Shown here: in pieces, positions 9,645 through 18,788 of the stretch
Layout of the letters: every line of letters begins with the position of its first letter
Numbering within the stretch: the first letter of the stretch is position 1
Source: Limnobaculum xujianqingii
Lineage (GTDB): Bacteria > Pseudomonadota > Gammaproteobacteria > Enterobacterales > Enterobacteriaceae
DNA length: 64,000 nucleotides
Assembly (NCBI RefSeq): GCF_013394855.1
Contig: NZ_JABMLK010000001.1
Span: forward strand, 2,065,501 to 2,129,500
Reading direction: 5' to 3'
Notes under the pieces: model-generated
Databases searched by the model: none
What the model was told of the DNA's origin: nothing
Seen by the model: only the letters and a program-made list of their open reading frames with translations
Program-made: the position numbers and the translations under genes

Positions 9645-9974
9645 ATGTCAGCACAACCGGTAGATTTACAAATTTTCGGCAGATCGTTACGGGTAAACTG
9701 CCCGCCAGAGCAAAAAGAGGCTCTGAATAAGGCCGCAGAAGACTTGAGTCAACGCTTACAGGACTTAAAGGTTCGTACTCGTGTGACTAATACAGAACAG
9801 TTGGTTTTCATTGCTGCGCTGAATATCAGCTATGAGCTGGCTCAGGAAAAAAATAAAACCGATGATTATGCTAAAAATATGGAAGAGCGAATTCGCACGT
9901 TGCAGCATACAATTGAACAAGCTTTAGTCGAACAGAACCTGATATCGAAACGTCAGGGTGCAAAATTTGAATAA
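9645..9974 (+). CDS. zapA: Cell division protein ZapA
   Basis: Cytoplasmic FtsZ-ring stabiliser that bundles FtsZ protofilaments and recruits ZapB. It has 109 residues, exactly the enteric length: an N-terminal globular part ([20 protein letters not shown]) and a C-terminal coiled coil. A longer frame starts at 9582, but the ATG at 9645 has AGGAAGG four bases upstream and gives the conserved N-terminus. It is followed by 6S RNA and ygfA, the classic order. Confidence 0.97.
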   Translation: MSAQPVDLQIFGRSLRVNCPPEQKEALNKAAEDLSQRLQDLKVRTRVTNTEQLVFIAALNISYELAQEKNKTDDYAKNMEERIRTLQHTIEQALVEQNLISKRQGAKFE

Positions 9975-10079
9975 AACCCATATACTCTTTTATAAATGTT
10001 GTTATAGTTAATGTGTAGTTGGTCAAACAGATTAACTAACCAAGAATCATAGAAAACGTAGTGTACGGTTTCTGAAAAA

Positions 10080-10264
10080 ATTCTCTGAGGTGTGCGTTAT
10101 CGGGCCAGTCCCCTGAGCCGATATTTCAAACCAACAGAATGTGGATTCTTACAATTTGTGTGCATGCCCGGTCCGTCCGGGAAGCCTGATAACTGTAAAT
10201 TCATGTTCACCTTGAACCAAGGGTTCAAGGGTTACAGCCCGGGACGGCACCTCGGAGTCCTCTC
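10080..10264 (+). ncRNA. ssrS: 6S RNA
   Basis: About 185 nt closely matching enteric 6S RNA: the 5' end ttctctgagg, the block gggccagtcccctgagccga, the central-bubble flanks around gaatgtgg and gtccgtccgggaagcc, the ttgaaccaagggttcaaggg hairpin and the closing strand ggcacctcgga. It binds the sigma70 RNA polymerase holoenzyme in stationary phase and serves as a template for product RNAs. Position between zapA and ygfA is diagnostic. Exact ends are estimated by comparison with E. coli. Confidence 0.97.
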
Positions 10265-10299
10265 TTGTATGTTCATTCTTTGATATAAGCCTATCCGGT

Positions 10300-10887
10300 A
10301 TGACCTTTGAGATTTCTGCTCGTCAAATACTCAGAAAAAAAGTCCGCCAACTCCGCAATAGTTTAACGCCTGAACAACAGCACTCGGCCGCTCAGATACT
10401 GTGCCAAAAACTGTGTAACCATCCTAAAATCAAAACGTCTCAGCACATCTCCCTGTTTCTCTCTTTTGATGGCGAAATCGATACCCGGCCATTGATTCTG
10501 GCACTCTGGCAACAAAAGAAATCGCTTTATCTGCCGGTTTTGCACCCTTTTAGTCCTGGTCATCTGCTGTTTTTACACTACACGCCAGAAACTCCAATGG
10601 TTTCACATCCCTTTGGCATTCAGGAACCCCGGCTTAACGTGCAATCGGTTTTACCTGTGTCACAGTTGGATGTAATTATTACACCTCTGGTTGCTTTTGA
10701 TGCACAGGGAAATCGTCTGGGAATGGGTGGTGGCTACTATGACCGAACGTTAAAAAACTGGCGCAATAATGGCTCCTGGCCCATCGGAGTTGCCCATGAT
10801 TGCCAACAGGTTGACGCTTTATCCTGTGAAGACTGGGACATTCCTTTGCCGGAGATTATTACCCCCTCCCGTGACTGGTGTTGGTAA
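10300..10887 (+). CDS. ygfA: 5-formyltetrahydrofolate cyclo-ligase
   Basis: ATP-dependent conversion of 5-formyl-THF to 5,10-methenyl-THF. It has 195 residues, slightly longer at the N-terminus than E. coli YgfA. The family motif is seen in LVAFDAQGNRLGMGGGYYDR near the C-terminus, with the substrate-binding FLSFDGEIDT region upstream. It is about 35 bp downstream of 6S RNA, with which enterics co-transcribe it. The start has no obvious Shine-Dalgarno sequence, consistent with expression from the processed 6S transcript. It ends against a perfect palindrome shared with serA. Confidence 0.93.
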   Translation: MTFEISARQILRKKVRQLRNSLTPEQQHSAAQILCQKLCNHPKIKTSQHISLFLSFDGEIDTRPLILALWQQKKSLYLPVLHPFSPGHLLFLHYTPETPMVSHPFGIQEPRLNVQSVLPVSQLDVIITPLVAFDAQGNRLGMGGGYYDRTLKNWRNNGSWPIGVAHDCQQVDALSCEDWDIPLPEIITPSRDWCW

Positions 10888-10915
10888 AAACTATCACCAG
10901 AAAAATGGCAAAAAT

Positions 10916-10939
10916 AAAGGCGGCTAATTAGCCGCCTTT
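10916..10939. terminator. Bidirectional terminator between ygfA and serA
   Basis: A perfect 24-bp palindrome (aaaggcggctaa and its complement) lies between the convergent ygfA and serA stops. A/T tracts lie on both sides, so it can end transcription from either gene. Confidence 0.85.
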
Positions 10940-10957
10940 ATTTACAATCAATCCCGG

Positions 10958-12190
10958 TTAGAACAACAATCTTGCACGAATAGTGCCCTGAATCGATTTC
11001 ATATGCTCCAGCGCTTCATCTGAACGATCGGTTTCCACATCGATAACCACATAACCGATATCATTATTGGTTTGCAGGAACTGAGCGGCAATGTTAATAC
11101 CCTCTTCTGCAAAGATATGGTTAATCTGATTCAGAACCCCTGGGCGGTTTTCATGAATATGCAGCAAGCGACTGACATTTTCACTCGGTGCCGGCAGGGA
11201 AACTTCCGGGAAGTTAACCGCAGAAAGCGTTGAGCCGTTATCAGAATATTTCGCCAGTTTGCCCGCAACTTCATTACCAATGTTGGCCTGAGCTTCCTGA
11301 GTCGAACCACCAATGTGCGGCGTTATCAACACATTATCAAAAGCGGTTAATGGTGATTCAAACGGATCCTGATTGGTTGCCGGTTCGGTTGGGAACACAT
11401 CCAGAGCGGCACCAGCAATATGATTACTTTCCAGTGCACTACACAACGCCGGAATATCCACGACCGTACCACGTGAAGCATTGATCAGTACGGCACCCGG
11501 CTTCATCAGAGCCAGTTCTTTATGGCCCATCATATTCTTGGTGCTGGCGGTTTCCGGTACGTGTAATGTCACCACATCGCTCATATTTAGCAGGTCAGAT
11601 AAATGACGCACCTGAGTAGCATTTCCCAGCGGCAGCTTGTTTTCAATATCGTAGAACATAACGTTCATACCGATAGATTCCGCCAGAATACCCAGTTGAG
11701 TTCCGATATGGCCGTAACCAATGATTCCCAGATTTTTACCGCGAGCTTCAAAACAACCAACCGCCAGCTTACACCACTCACCGCGGTGAGCTTTGGCGTT
11801 AGCTTCAGGAATACGACGCAGTAACAGTAGAATTTCCCCTAACACCATCTCTGCAACGGAACGAGTATTGGAGAATGGTGCGTTAAACACAGGGATACCA
11901 CGTTTAGCGGCTGCATGCAGATCCACCTGATTGGTACCGATGCAGAAACAACCAATAGCAACCAGCTTTTCTGCTGCTGCCAAAATATCTGCACTTAAAT
12001 GGGTACGGGAACGAATACCGACAAAGTGCGCGTCACGAATCGCTACTTTTAGCTCTTCATCATCCAATGCACCTTTATGATATTCAATGTTGGTATAACC
12101 CGCTGCACGCAGGTTATCAACCGTACTTTGGTGAACACCTTCCACCAGGAGAAACTTAATTCTCTCTTTTTCTAACGATACTTTTACCAT
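10958..12190 (-). CDS. serA: D-3-phosphoglycerate dehydrogenase
   Basis: First committed enzyme of serine synthesis, oxidising 3-phosphoglycerate with NAD. It has 410 residues, as in E. coli. The Rossmann motif is in LGIIGYGHIGTQLG, the catalytic Arg and the dehydrogenase signature are in LINASRGTVVD, and the catalytic His is in LITPHIGGST. The C-terminal ACT domain (RLLHIHENRPGVLNQINHIF) is the serine feedback site. It is monocistronic, flanked by the shared terminator downstream and a 290-bp spacer towards rpiA. Lrp control is expected from the family but was not localised here. Confidence 0.97.
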   Translation of the reverse strand: MVKVSLEKERIKFLLVEGVHQSTVDNLRAAGYTNIEYHKGALDDEELKVAIRDAHFVGIRSRTHLSADILAAAEKLVAIGCFCIGTNQVDLHAAAKRGIPVFNAPFSNTRSVAEMVLGEILLLLRRIPEANAKAHRGEWCKLAVGCFEARGKNLGIIGYGHIGTQLGILAESIGMNVMFYDIENKLPLGNATQVRHLSDLLNMSDVVTLHVPETASTKNMMGHKELALMKPGAVLINASRGTVVDIPALCSALESNHIAGAALDVFPTEPATNQDPFESPLTAFDNVLITPHIGGSTQEAQANIGNEVAGKLAKYSDNGSTLSAVNFPEVSLPAPSENVSRLLHIHENRPGVLNQINHIFAEEGINIAAQFLQTNNDIGYVVIDVETDRSDEALEHMKSIQGTIRARLLF

Positions 12191-12437
12191 CTGCTGAACC
12201 TTGCCCTAGTGATTATTATATAGACCCTGTCTAACCAACATATCAAAAATAGAAGTTACGGCAATACAATCGATTGCTTATATATCAGTAGAAGGCGTAA
12301 GTGAATGTTTTAATTTAGGTGGTTTATTCTGCCGCTAATGGAGAAGAGCAGCGTCTTAACGTTACGAAAATGCTAAGTGTGATATATATCACCAAATTAA
12401 TATTTTTTTAATTATATGTAATAATTTTTGAATATTT

Positions 12438-12471
12438 CCCCGAATTTTATAGGGTTATATAAAATTCGGGG
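12438..12471 (-). terminator. rpiA terminator
   Basis: An 11-bp stem, ccccgaatttt (12438-12448) with its complement (12461-12471), lies immediately downstream of the rpiA stop on the minus strand. It is followed on that strand by an A/T-rich tract. Confidence 0.7.
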
Positions 12472-12481
12472 TGTTACATAA

Positions 12482-13141
12482 TTACGATTCGATAATTTTC
12501 ACACCATCAGCAGTGCCAATCAGTGCCACATCGGCCCCACGATTAGCAAACAACCCTACAGTTACCACTCCGGCGATGTTATTAATCTTATTTTCCATCG
12601 CTACGGCATCCATAATTTTCAGATTGTGCACATCCAAAATGATATTGCCATTATCAGTAACCACACCCTGACGATATTCTGGCATTCCACCCAGTTTGAC
12701 CAGCTCTCTGGCGACATAGGCTCTGGCCATCGGAATCACTTCTACCGGCAGAGGAAAAGCTCCCAGAATATCAACCTGCTTAGAGCTGTCAGCAATACAG
12801 ATAAATTTGCGAGAAATCGCTGCAATAATCTTTTCTCTGGTTAGCGCTGCGCCACCACCCTTAATCATTTGCATGTGACCATTAATCTCATCGGCACCAT
12901 CAACATAGATGTCCAGAGAATCTACTTCGTTACAATCAAAAATCTGAATTCCCAACTTCTTCAGTTTGGCTGTTGAGTCATTGGAGCTGGAAACGGCCCC
13001 TTCGATTTGGTCTTTTATTGAACCTAACGCATCAATAAAATGCGCAGCAGTTGAGCCAGTTCCAACGCCTACAATGGTTCCCGGACGCACATATTTCAGT
13101 GCCGCACAGCCTACTGCTTTTTTCAGTTCATCTTGAGTCAT
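12482..13141 (-). CDS. rpiA: Ribose-5-phosphate isomerase A
   Basis: Interconverts ribose-5-phosphate and ribulose-5-phosphate in the non-oxidative pentose phosphate pathway. It has 219 residues, the same as E. coli. Motifs: [14 protein letters not shown] (substrate phosphate site), VDGADEIN with the catalytic Asp pair, and [15 protein letters not shown] with the catalytic Lys and Glu. It is divergent from argP across a 149-bp spacer, as in E. coli. Confidence 0.97.
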   Translation of the reverse strand: MTQDELKKAVGCAALKYVRPGTIVGVGTGSTAAHFIDALGSIKDQIEGAVSSSNDSTAKLKKLGIQIFDCNEVDSLDIYVDGADEINGHMQMIKGGGAALTREKIIAAISRKFICIADSSKQVDILGAFPLPVEVIPMARAYVARELVKLGGMPEYRQGVVTDNGNIILDVHNLKIMDAVAMENKINNIAGVVTVGLFANRGADVALIGTADGVKIIES

Positions 13142-13290
13142 GGTGAAATCTACCTACGCTGTCAAAAATGTGATTATTATAGATTAACCCACGAGGCGAA
13201 ACAGTTAAACCTGTCAGAAACATACGATAATCTAAAAAGTATGGCATAGTGATAGAGAGACGGTCTGATTAAAACGGAGAATACTTAGGA

Positions 13291-14184
13291 ATGAAACGCC
13301 CAGATTATCGCGTACTTCAGGCGCTGGATGCGGTTATCCGTGAGCGCGGTTTTGAACGTGCAGCACAAAAGTTATGTATTACACAATCAGCCGTATCTCA
13401 ACGCATTAAACAGCTTGAATACCTGTATGGTCAGCCGTTGCTGATCCGTACCGTTCCGCCGCGCCCTACTGAACAAGGGCAAAAACTGCTGGCACTGTTG
13501 CATCAGGTAGAATTACTGGAAGATGAATGGCTAAGCGATGAAGGCAGTGCTGACTCTCCGTTACAGCTATCTCTCGCCGTTAACGCCGACAGTCTGGCAA
13601 CCTGGCTATTACCGGCACTCAAACCGGTATTGTCTGACTCTCCCATTCGCTTAAACCTACAGGTTGAAGATGAAACCCGAACTCAGGAACGGTTACGTTT
13701 AGGAGAAGTAGTTGGAGCAGTAAGTATTCAGCCTCAGGCGCTACCGCGCTGTTTGGTGGATCAGCTAGGGGCACTGGACTATATCTTCGTAGCATCACCT
13801 GACTTTGCTGAACGCTATTTTCCGAACGGAGTGACTCGCTCCGCACTGCTTAAAGCGCCTGCGGTGGCGTTTGACCATCTGGATGATATGCATCAGGCAT
13901 TCTTACAGCAGAACTTTGACCTGCCGCCGGGCAGCGTACCCTGCCATATTGTTAGCTCTTCAGAAGCCTTTGTGCAGTTGGCAAAACAGGGAACCACTTG
14001 TTGTATGATCCCACACCTGCAAATTGAGCGGGAGCTGGCTAACGGTGAATTAATGGATTTGACACCGGGACTCTGTCAGCGCCGGATGCTTTACTGGCAT
14101 CGTTTCTCGCCAGAAAGCAAGATTATGCGGGGAGTCACTGACGCCCTGTTAAGTTACGGGCGTCAGGTATTAAGACAAATCTGA
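13291..14184 (+). CDS. argP: LysR-type regulator ArgP (IciA)
   Basis: Transcription factor that senses arginine and lysine and activates argO, encoded just downstream. It has 297 residues, the enteric length. The N-terminal winged helix-turn-helix reads [20 protein letters not shown]; the rest is a periplasmic-binding-protein-like effector domain. AACGGAGA precedes the ATG at a usable distance. The argP-yggE-argO neighbourhood is conserved, which supports the assignment over other LysR members. Confidence 0.95.
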   Translation: MKRPDYRVLQALDAVIRERGFERAAQKLCITQSAVSQRIKQLEYLYGQPLLIRTVPPRPTEQGQKLLALLHQVELLEDEWLSDEGSADSPLQLSLAVNADSLATWLLPALKPVLSDSPIRLNLQVEDETRTQERLRLGEVVGAVSIQPQALPRCLVDQLGALDYIFVASPDFAERYFPNGVTRSALLKAPAVAFDHLDDMHQAFLQQNFDLPPGSVPCHIVSSSEAFVQLAKQGTTCCMIPHLQIERELANGELMDLTPGLCQRRMLYWHRFSPESKIMRGVTDALLSYGRQVLRQI

Positions 14185-14245
14185 TACGCGATTAACGTTG
14201 AATATCAAATACTACGTCAACCTGATCGTTAAAGCTGATGCTCTG

Positions 14246-14908
14246 CTACTGGTATGTTTGATCAATACCGCTGGCAGAGACAGCATCAGATTTATAAGCA
14301 CGCATCATCGGCACTGGCATTGGGTTAGCAGCGCGATAGCGAATGCTAAATACCGGTCCCAGCTTAACGCCAAAGTCTTTTGCTAACTCTTCTGCCTGCA
14401 CTTTAGCATTCTCAACGGCTTTTTTACGCACTTCATTACGATAGGTATCGTCTTTAGCTACGCCTAGCGTGACATCACGGATCTCATTCAGGCCTGCACT
14501 TAATGCGCCATCTAACAAGGTGTTCAACTTATCCAACTGACGAACGGTTACTTTCACCTGACGAACCGCAGCATAGTCTTTTACCACTTTGCTACTATCA
14601 TTACTGTTTGGATAGTTGTACTCCAACCGGGTCTGGATATTAGCCGCATCAATATCAGCTTTGGCAATGCCATTTTTCTCCAGAAACTCCATATACTTAG
14701 CAACACGTTCATCGTTTTGCTTTTTCGCTACCGCAGCATCCTTATCAGATACTTTTACCTCGATCAGTAAAGTTGCCATATCCGGCTGAACTTCAATGGT
14801 TCCGGTACCTGAAGTTACAATATGTGGACCATCGGGCAACTCTGCAGCCTGCATCGTCATTGGTAACATGGCAACCACAGCTGCCATCGCCAGCGCTTTT
14901 AATTTCAT
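14246..14908 (-). CDS. yggE: SIMPL-domain periplasmic protein YggE
   Basis: DUF541/SIMPL family, periplasmic or envelope-associated, linked to oxidative-stress tolerance in E. coli. It has 220 residues including a signal peptide of about 22 residues (MKLKALAMAAVVAMLPMTMQA). The longer frame to 15001 is rejected because GAGGAGAG lies right before the ATG at 14908 and the signal peptide begins there. It sits between argP and argO, on the same strand as argO. The exact activity is unknown. Confidence 0.93.
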   Translation of the reverse strand: MKLKALAMAAVVAMLPMTMQAAELPDGPHIVTSGTGTIEVQPDMATLLIEVKVSDKDAAVAKKQNDERVAKYMEFLEKNGIAKADIDAANIQTRLEYNYPNSNDSSKVVKDYAAVRQVKVTVRQLDKLNTLLDGALSAGLNEIRDVTLGVAKDDTYRNEVRKKAVENAKVQAEELAKDFGVKLGPVFSIRYRAANPMPVPMMRAYKSDAVSASGIDQTYQ

Positions 14909-15050
14909 GAACTCTCCTCGGAAAGAATATCCTGATGGCGCGAAGTCTGTGCCATCAATGCATAACCGAACCAATGATAGAATTATCCGGAACAATGGCA
15001 ACAGAATTTACAACATCCTGACGTTCCGTTTACCCAAGATGAATATTAAC

Positions 15051-15677
15051 TCAGGCAAACAATCCTGAAAGCGCATGCCTGGCCAGTTGTATAGCGATCA
15101 CCCACATTACTGTGCCAACCACCAGATTGATGCCACGCTGAGCCTGACTCTTTTGCAGCCAGGGAGCCATCCAGGCCGCCAGCAGTGCCAGTGAAAAGAA
15201 CCAAATAATTGAGGCTGTTACTGCACCAATGACAAACCACAATCTTAAATCACCAAACTGCTCACCCAGACTGCCTAATACCACTACAGTATCCAGATAA
15301 ACGTGTGGATTTAGCCAGGTGACTGCCAAAACAGTGGCGATAATTCGATAACGTGTATGCAGGGTCTGGTTATCCATACTGAAGGTATCAGGATCGGATT
15401 TGAATGCCTCACGAAACGCCCCCCATCCGTACCAGAGTAAAAACACTACCCCAGCCCAGGTGACCAGTTGCAACAACAGAGGCGACTGGGCCAGGAGCGC
15501 CCCACCACCAAACACGCCCAGAGAAATTAAAATGGCATCACTAATGGCGCAAAGTGCTGCCACCATCACCGGATATTGACGGCGAATCCCTTGAGACAGC
15601 ACAAAAGCATTCTGCGGCCCAATAGGCAAAATCATCGCCATCCCTAAAATAATTCCCTGAAAATAGGCTACCAGCAC
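15051..15677 (-). CDS. argO: Arginine exporter (LysE family)
   Basis: Inner-membrane exporter of arginine and the toxic analogue canavanine, activated by ArgP. It has 208 residues with about six hydrophobic segments; the signature [19 protein letters not shown] is at residues 12-30. The start is GTG at 15677, supported by GAGGAA six bases upstream. E. coli has mscS between argO and fbaA; here only a terminator lies between them. Confidence 0.95.
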   Translation of the reverse strand: MLVAYFQGIILGMAMILPIGPQNAFVLSQGIRRQYPVMVAALCAISDAILISLGVFGGGALLAQSPLLLQLVTWAGVVFLLWYGWGAFREAFKSDPDTFSMDNQTLHTRYRIIATVLAVTWLNPHVYLDTVVVLGSLGEQFGDLRLWFVIGAVTASIIWFFSLALLAAWMAPWLQKSQAQRGINLVVGTVMWVIAIQLARHALSGLFA

Positions 15678-15810
15678 GTTATTCCTCGCTTTAACTCTTC
15701 ACAGATTTCATCGGGCGATAGACTAGCGGGTGATGATGAGAATGAGAAATGGATAATTCTTATTACCCATTAGGTGCAGCTAATGATCAATTAGGGGGCT
15801 TAATACCATA

Positions 15811-15841
15811 AAAAAACACCGGCTGTTACCAACCGGTGTTT
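15811..15841 (-). terminator. fbaA terminator
   Basis: Stem aaacaccgg / ccggtgttt with a short loop, about 25 bp past the fbaA stop. The plus-strand A run at 15811-15816 is a T run on the minus strand. Confidence 0.85.
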
Positions 15842-15865
15842 ATCAACTAATTAAAGCAATAACGA

Positions 15866-16942
15866 TTACAGTACGTTTTCGCAGTTCAGTTCTTTGAATG
15901 CTTTTTCTAAACGAGCAATCATGGTTACCTGACCAGCACGTAACCATGCACGTGGGTCATAGTATTTTTTGTTTGGTTTATCTGCGCCTTCCGGGTTACC
16001 CAGTTGGCCTTGCAGGTAGCCTTCATTTTTCTTGTAGTATTCCAGAATACCTTCCCAGGTTGCCCATTGGGTATCGGTATCGATATTCATTTTTACTACG
16101 CCATAACCAACAGCTTCTTTAATTTCTGCTGCTGTTGAACCAGAACCGCCGTGGAATACGAAATCCAGGCTGTTGTGTGGCAGGTTATGTTTCTTAGAAA
16201 CATATTCCTGAGAGTTATGCAGAATTTTTGGCGTCAGCTGTACGTTACCTGGCTTATAAACACCGTGAACGTTACCAAATGAAGCAGCAATAGTGAAACG
16301 TGGGCTGATAGCGTTTAGCTTCTCGTAAGCGTAATCCACATCTTCTGGCTGAGTATACAGCGCAGAGTTATCCAGATGACTGTTATCAACGCCATCTTCT
16401 TCACCACCGGTACAACCCAGTTCGATCTCCAGCGTCATACCAATCTTGGACATACGCTTCAGATACTTACTACAAATCTCAATGTTTTCTTCCAGAGACT
16501 CTTCTGACAAGTCGATCATATGAGAAGAGAACAGAGGTTTGCCGGTTTCTGCAAAATGTTTTTCACCCGCATCTAACAGGCCATCTAACCACGGCAGTAA
16601 TTTCTTAGCGCAATGGTCAGTATGCAGAATTACCGGAACACCATAATGTTCAGCAACCAAATGCACATGTTTAGCACCGGAAATGGAACCAACGATAGCA
16701 TTGCCCTGACCTTCCAGTTTCATACCTTTACCGGCCATGAACTGAGCGCCGCCGTTAGAAAACTGAACAATGACCGGAGCACGAACTTTTGCAGCTGCTT
16801 CAATAACCGCGTTGATAGAATCAGTACCTACGCAGTTAACTGCAGGTAATGCGAAATTATTCTCTTTAGCAATTTTGAATACTTTCTGAACATCATCACC
16901 AGTGATAACACCCGGTTTTACGAAATCAAAAATTTTAGACAT
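15866..16942 (-). CDS. fbaA: Class II fructose-bisphosphate aldolase
   Basis: Zn-dependent aldolase of glycolysis and gluconeogenesis. It has 358 residues. Metal and substrate motifs are visible: LHTDHCAKK (Zn His), ELGCTGGEEDG, FGNVHGVYKPGN (Zn His) and FHGGSGSTAAEI (Zn His). The frame extends to 16963, but MSKIFDFVKPG at 16942 is the conserved start and has AGGA upstream. It is downstream of pgk by 97 bp on the same strand. Confidence 0.97.
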   Translation of the reverse strand: MSKIFDFVKPGVITGDDVQKVFKIAKENNFALPAVNCVGTDSINAVIEAAAKVRAPVIVQFSNGGAQFMAGKGMKLEGQGNAIVGSISGAKHVHLVAEHYGVPVILHTDHCAKKLLPWLDGLLDAGEKHFAETGKPLFSSHMIDLSEESLEENIEICSKYLKRMSKIGMTLEIELGCTGGEEDGVDNSHLDNSALYTQPEDVDYAYEKLNAISPRFTIAASFGNVHGVYKPGNVQLTPKILHNSQEYVSKKHNLPHNSLDFVFHGGSGSTAAEIKEAVGYGVVKMNIDTDTQWATWEGILEYYKKNEGYLQGQLGNPEGADKPNKKYYDPRAWLRAGQVTMIARLEKAFKELNCENVL

Positions 16943-17039
16943 GCTACTCGTCCTATTTTTCATTGGTTATTGATGGATAAAATAATTTTACCCTATAAAT
17001 AATAGAAGAAACGGGAGGCAAGCCTCCCGTCTTATCGAA

Positions 17040-18203
17040 TTAACCCTTTGCACGCTCTTCTAACATCACAACTGCCGGCAGTTTTTTACCTTCAACAAAC
17101 TCAAGGAAAGCACCGCCACCGGTTGAGATATAAGAAATTTTATCTGCGATACCAAACAGATCGATCGCAGCCAACGTATCACCACCACCTGCGATAGAGA
17201 ATGCATCACTCTCAGCAATAGCCTGAGCAACGATTTCAGTTCCTTTACGGAAGTTAGGGAACTCAAATACGCCTACCGGGCCATTCCACAGGATAGTTTT
17301 TGCTTTTCTCAGGATTGCAGCCAGCTCTTCAGCCGATGCATCACCTAAGTCCAGAACTTGTTCATCATCTTTAATGTCAGCAACAGATTTCATCGTTGCT
17401 GGCGCAGTTTCAGAAAACTCAGTTGCCACACGCACATCAGTAGGAACCGGAATATGGCAAGTTTCCATCAGTTTTTTCGCTTCAGGAATCAGATCGGCTT
17501 CATACAGCGATTTGCCCACATTGTGGCCTTGAGCCGCGATAAAGGTATTTGCGATACCACCGCCAACAACCAGTTGGTCAGCAATCTTAGACAGAGAACC
17601 TAATACGGTCAGTTTGGTTGATACTTTAGAACCACCAACAATTGCTACCATTGGACGAGCCGGGTTACCCAGCGCTTTACCTAATGCTTCCAGTTCATCA
17701 GAAAGCAGCGGACCAGCACAAGCAACCGGTGCATATTTTGCAACACCATGAGTTGACGCCTGAGCGCGGTGAGCGGTACCAAAAGCATCCATTACAAACA
17801 CATCACACAGTGCAGCATATTTCTTAGATAACGTTTCTTCGTCTTTCTTTTCGCCTTTATTGAAGCGAACGTTTTCCAGAACCACTAACTCGCCTTGTGC
17901 AACATCAACACCATCCAGATAATCTTTCGCCAGACGAACCGGAGATTTGATGGCATTTTTCAGATAATTCACAACCGGTAACAGAGAAAATTCTTCGTTA
18001 TATTCACCTTCAGTTGGACGACCCAGGTGAGAAGTTACCATAACGCGAGCGCCTTGTTTTAAGGCTAATTCGATAGTTGGCAGAGATGCGCGGATACGGG
18101 CATCAGAGGTTACTTTGCCATCTTTTACTGGTACGTTGAGATCTGCACGGATAAGTACACGTTTACCCGCTAAATCCAGATCGCTCATCTTAATTACAGT
18201 CAT
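17040..18203 (-). CDS. pgk: Phosphoglycerate kinase
   Basis: Transfers phosphate from 1,3-bisphosphoglycerate to ADP in glycolysis. It has 387 residues, identical in length to E. coli. Motifs: [34 protein letters not shown], and the C-terminal ATP-site segments [14 protein letters not shown] and [12 protein letters not shown]. The open frame runs on to 18335, but AGAGGA precedes the ATG at 18203 and [20 protein letters not shown] is the conserved N-terminus. Normally epd lies upstream; here the upstream 585 bp hold no epd but do contain a good Cra site. Confidence 0.97.
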   Translation of the reverse strand: MTVIKMSDLDLAGKRVLIRADLNVPVKDGKVTSDARIRASLPTIELALKQGARVMVTSHLGRPTEGEYNEEFSLLPVVNYLKNAIKSPVRLAKDYLDGVDVAQGELVVLENVRFNKGEKKDEETLSKKYAALCDVFVMDAFGTAHRAQASTHGVAKYAPVACAGPLLSDELEALGKALGNPARPMVAIVGGSKVSTKLTVLGSLSKIADQLVVGGGIANTFIAAQGHNVGKSLYEADLIPEAKKLMETCHIPVPTDVRVATEFSETAPATMKSVADIKDDEQVLDLGDASAEELAAILRKAKTILWNGPVGVFEFPNFRKGTEIVAQAIAESDAFSIAGGGDTLAAIDLFGIADKISYISTGGGAFLEFVEGKKLPAVVMLEERAKG

Positions 18204-18581
18204 TGTGAATCCTCTTGTTAATTCTCTCAAAGTTACCTGAGCCCGGCACGCTTTGCCGATACTCATATATTCCGATGGTTGATGCTTTTCGGCAGTGTCC
18301 GGCTCTATCCCACCAAAGATTGCTACTTTTAACAAAAATCACTTATCACACAGGACATTCGCGGTAAACAAAACACGCGCACCTGTCCTATATATCAAAA
18401 TATTTAACATACCGGACAAATCGTTGCAGCAAATGATAACACGAAAAGTATAGTTGAGATTAACCCGTCTATTCTAATCATAACAGCGCTGCCTGTCTGT
18501 GATACCGCTATCGGTTCGATAGCCTTAAACTACGGGCATTGTTCCAATATTACCGTTATTCTATACCTGAAACCACAAAAA

Positions 18582-18596
18582 CTGAAACGCTTCAGC
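18582..18596 (-). promoter_or_regulatory. Cra (FruR) operator upstream of pgk
   Basis: On the minus strand the site reads GCTGAAGCGTTTCAG, a near-perfect match to the Cra consensus (GCTGAAWCGWTTCA). A TAGAAT -10-like hexamer lies just downstream. Repression of the pgk-fbaA transcript by Cra, relieved by fructose-1-phosphate, is the expected role, as known for epd-pgk in E. coli. Confidence 0.65.
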
Positions 18597-18729
18597 ATGT
18601 GTTTACAGATTACGAAAATCCTGCCGGAATTACTACTGGTTATATGCGGTTAAACTAAAAAAGTTCGGTTTTGTGATTAGATATATATTCTGAGATGCAA
18701 AGCCTCACGGCTGATGTTGATGCAATTAA

Positions 18730-18757
18730 AAAGCCCTGATATCGCTATCAGGGCTTT
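18730..18757 (-). terminator. tktA terminator
   Basis: Perfect 12-bp stem aaagccctgata / tatcagggcttt with a tcgc loop, located about 30 bp beyond the tktA stop. An A/T-rich tract follows on the minus strand. Confidence 0.85.
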
Positions 18758-18788
18758 GAACTCAATTAAATACCAGGAGTATTTAAAA

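Larger units (their letters stand above)
18204..18788. other. Spacer between tktA and pgk, epd absent
   Basis: This 585-bp spacer lacks any recognisable remnant of epd (erythrose-4-phosphate dehydrogenase), the usual upstream neighbour of pgk. It contains the tktA terminator, the Cra site and the presumed pgk promoter. No other gene is evident. Confidence 0.7.

Noticed and set aside
18204..18335. N-terminal extension of Pgk, or a remnant of epd
   Set aside because: The extension does not match Epd, and the conserved Pgk start at 18203 has a good ribosome site.
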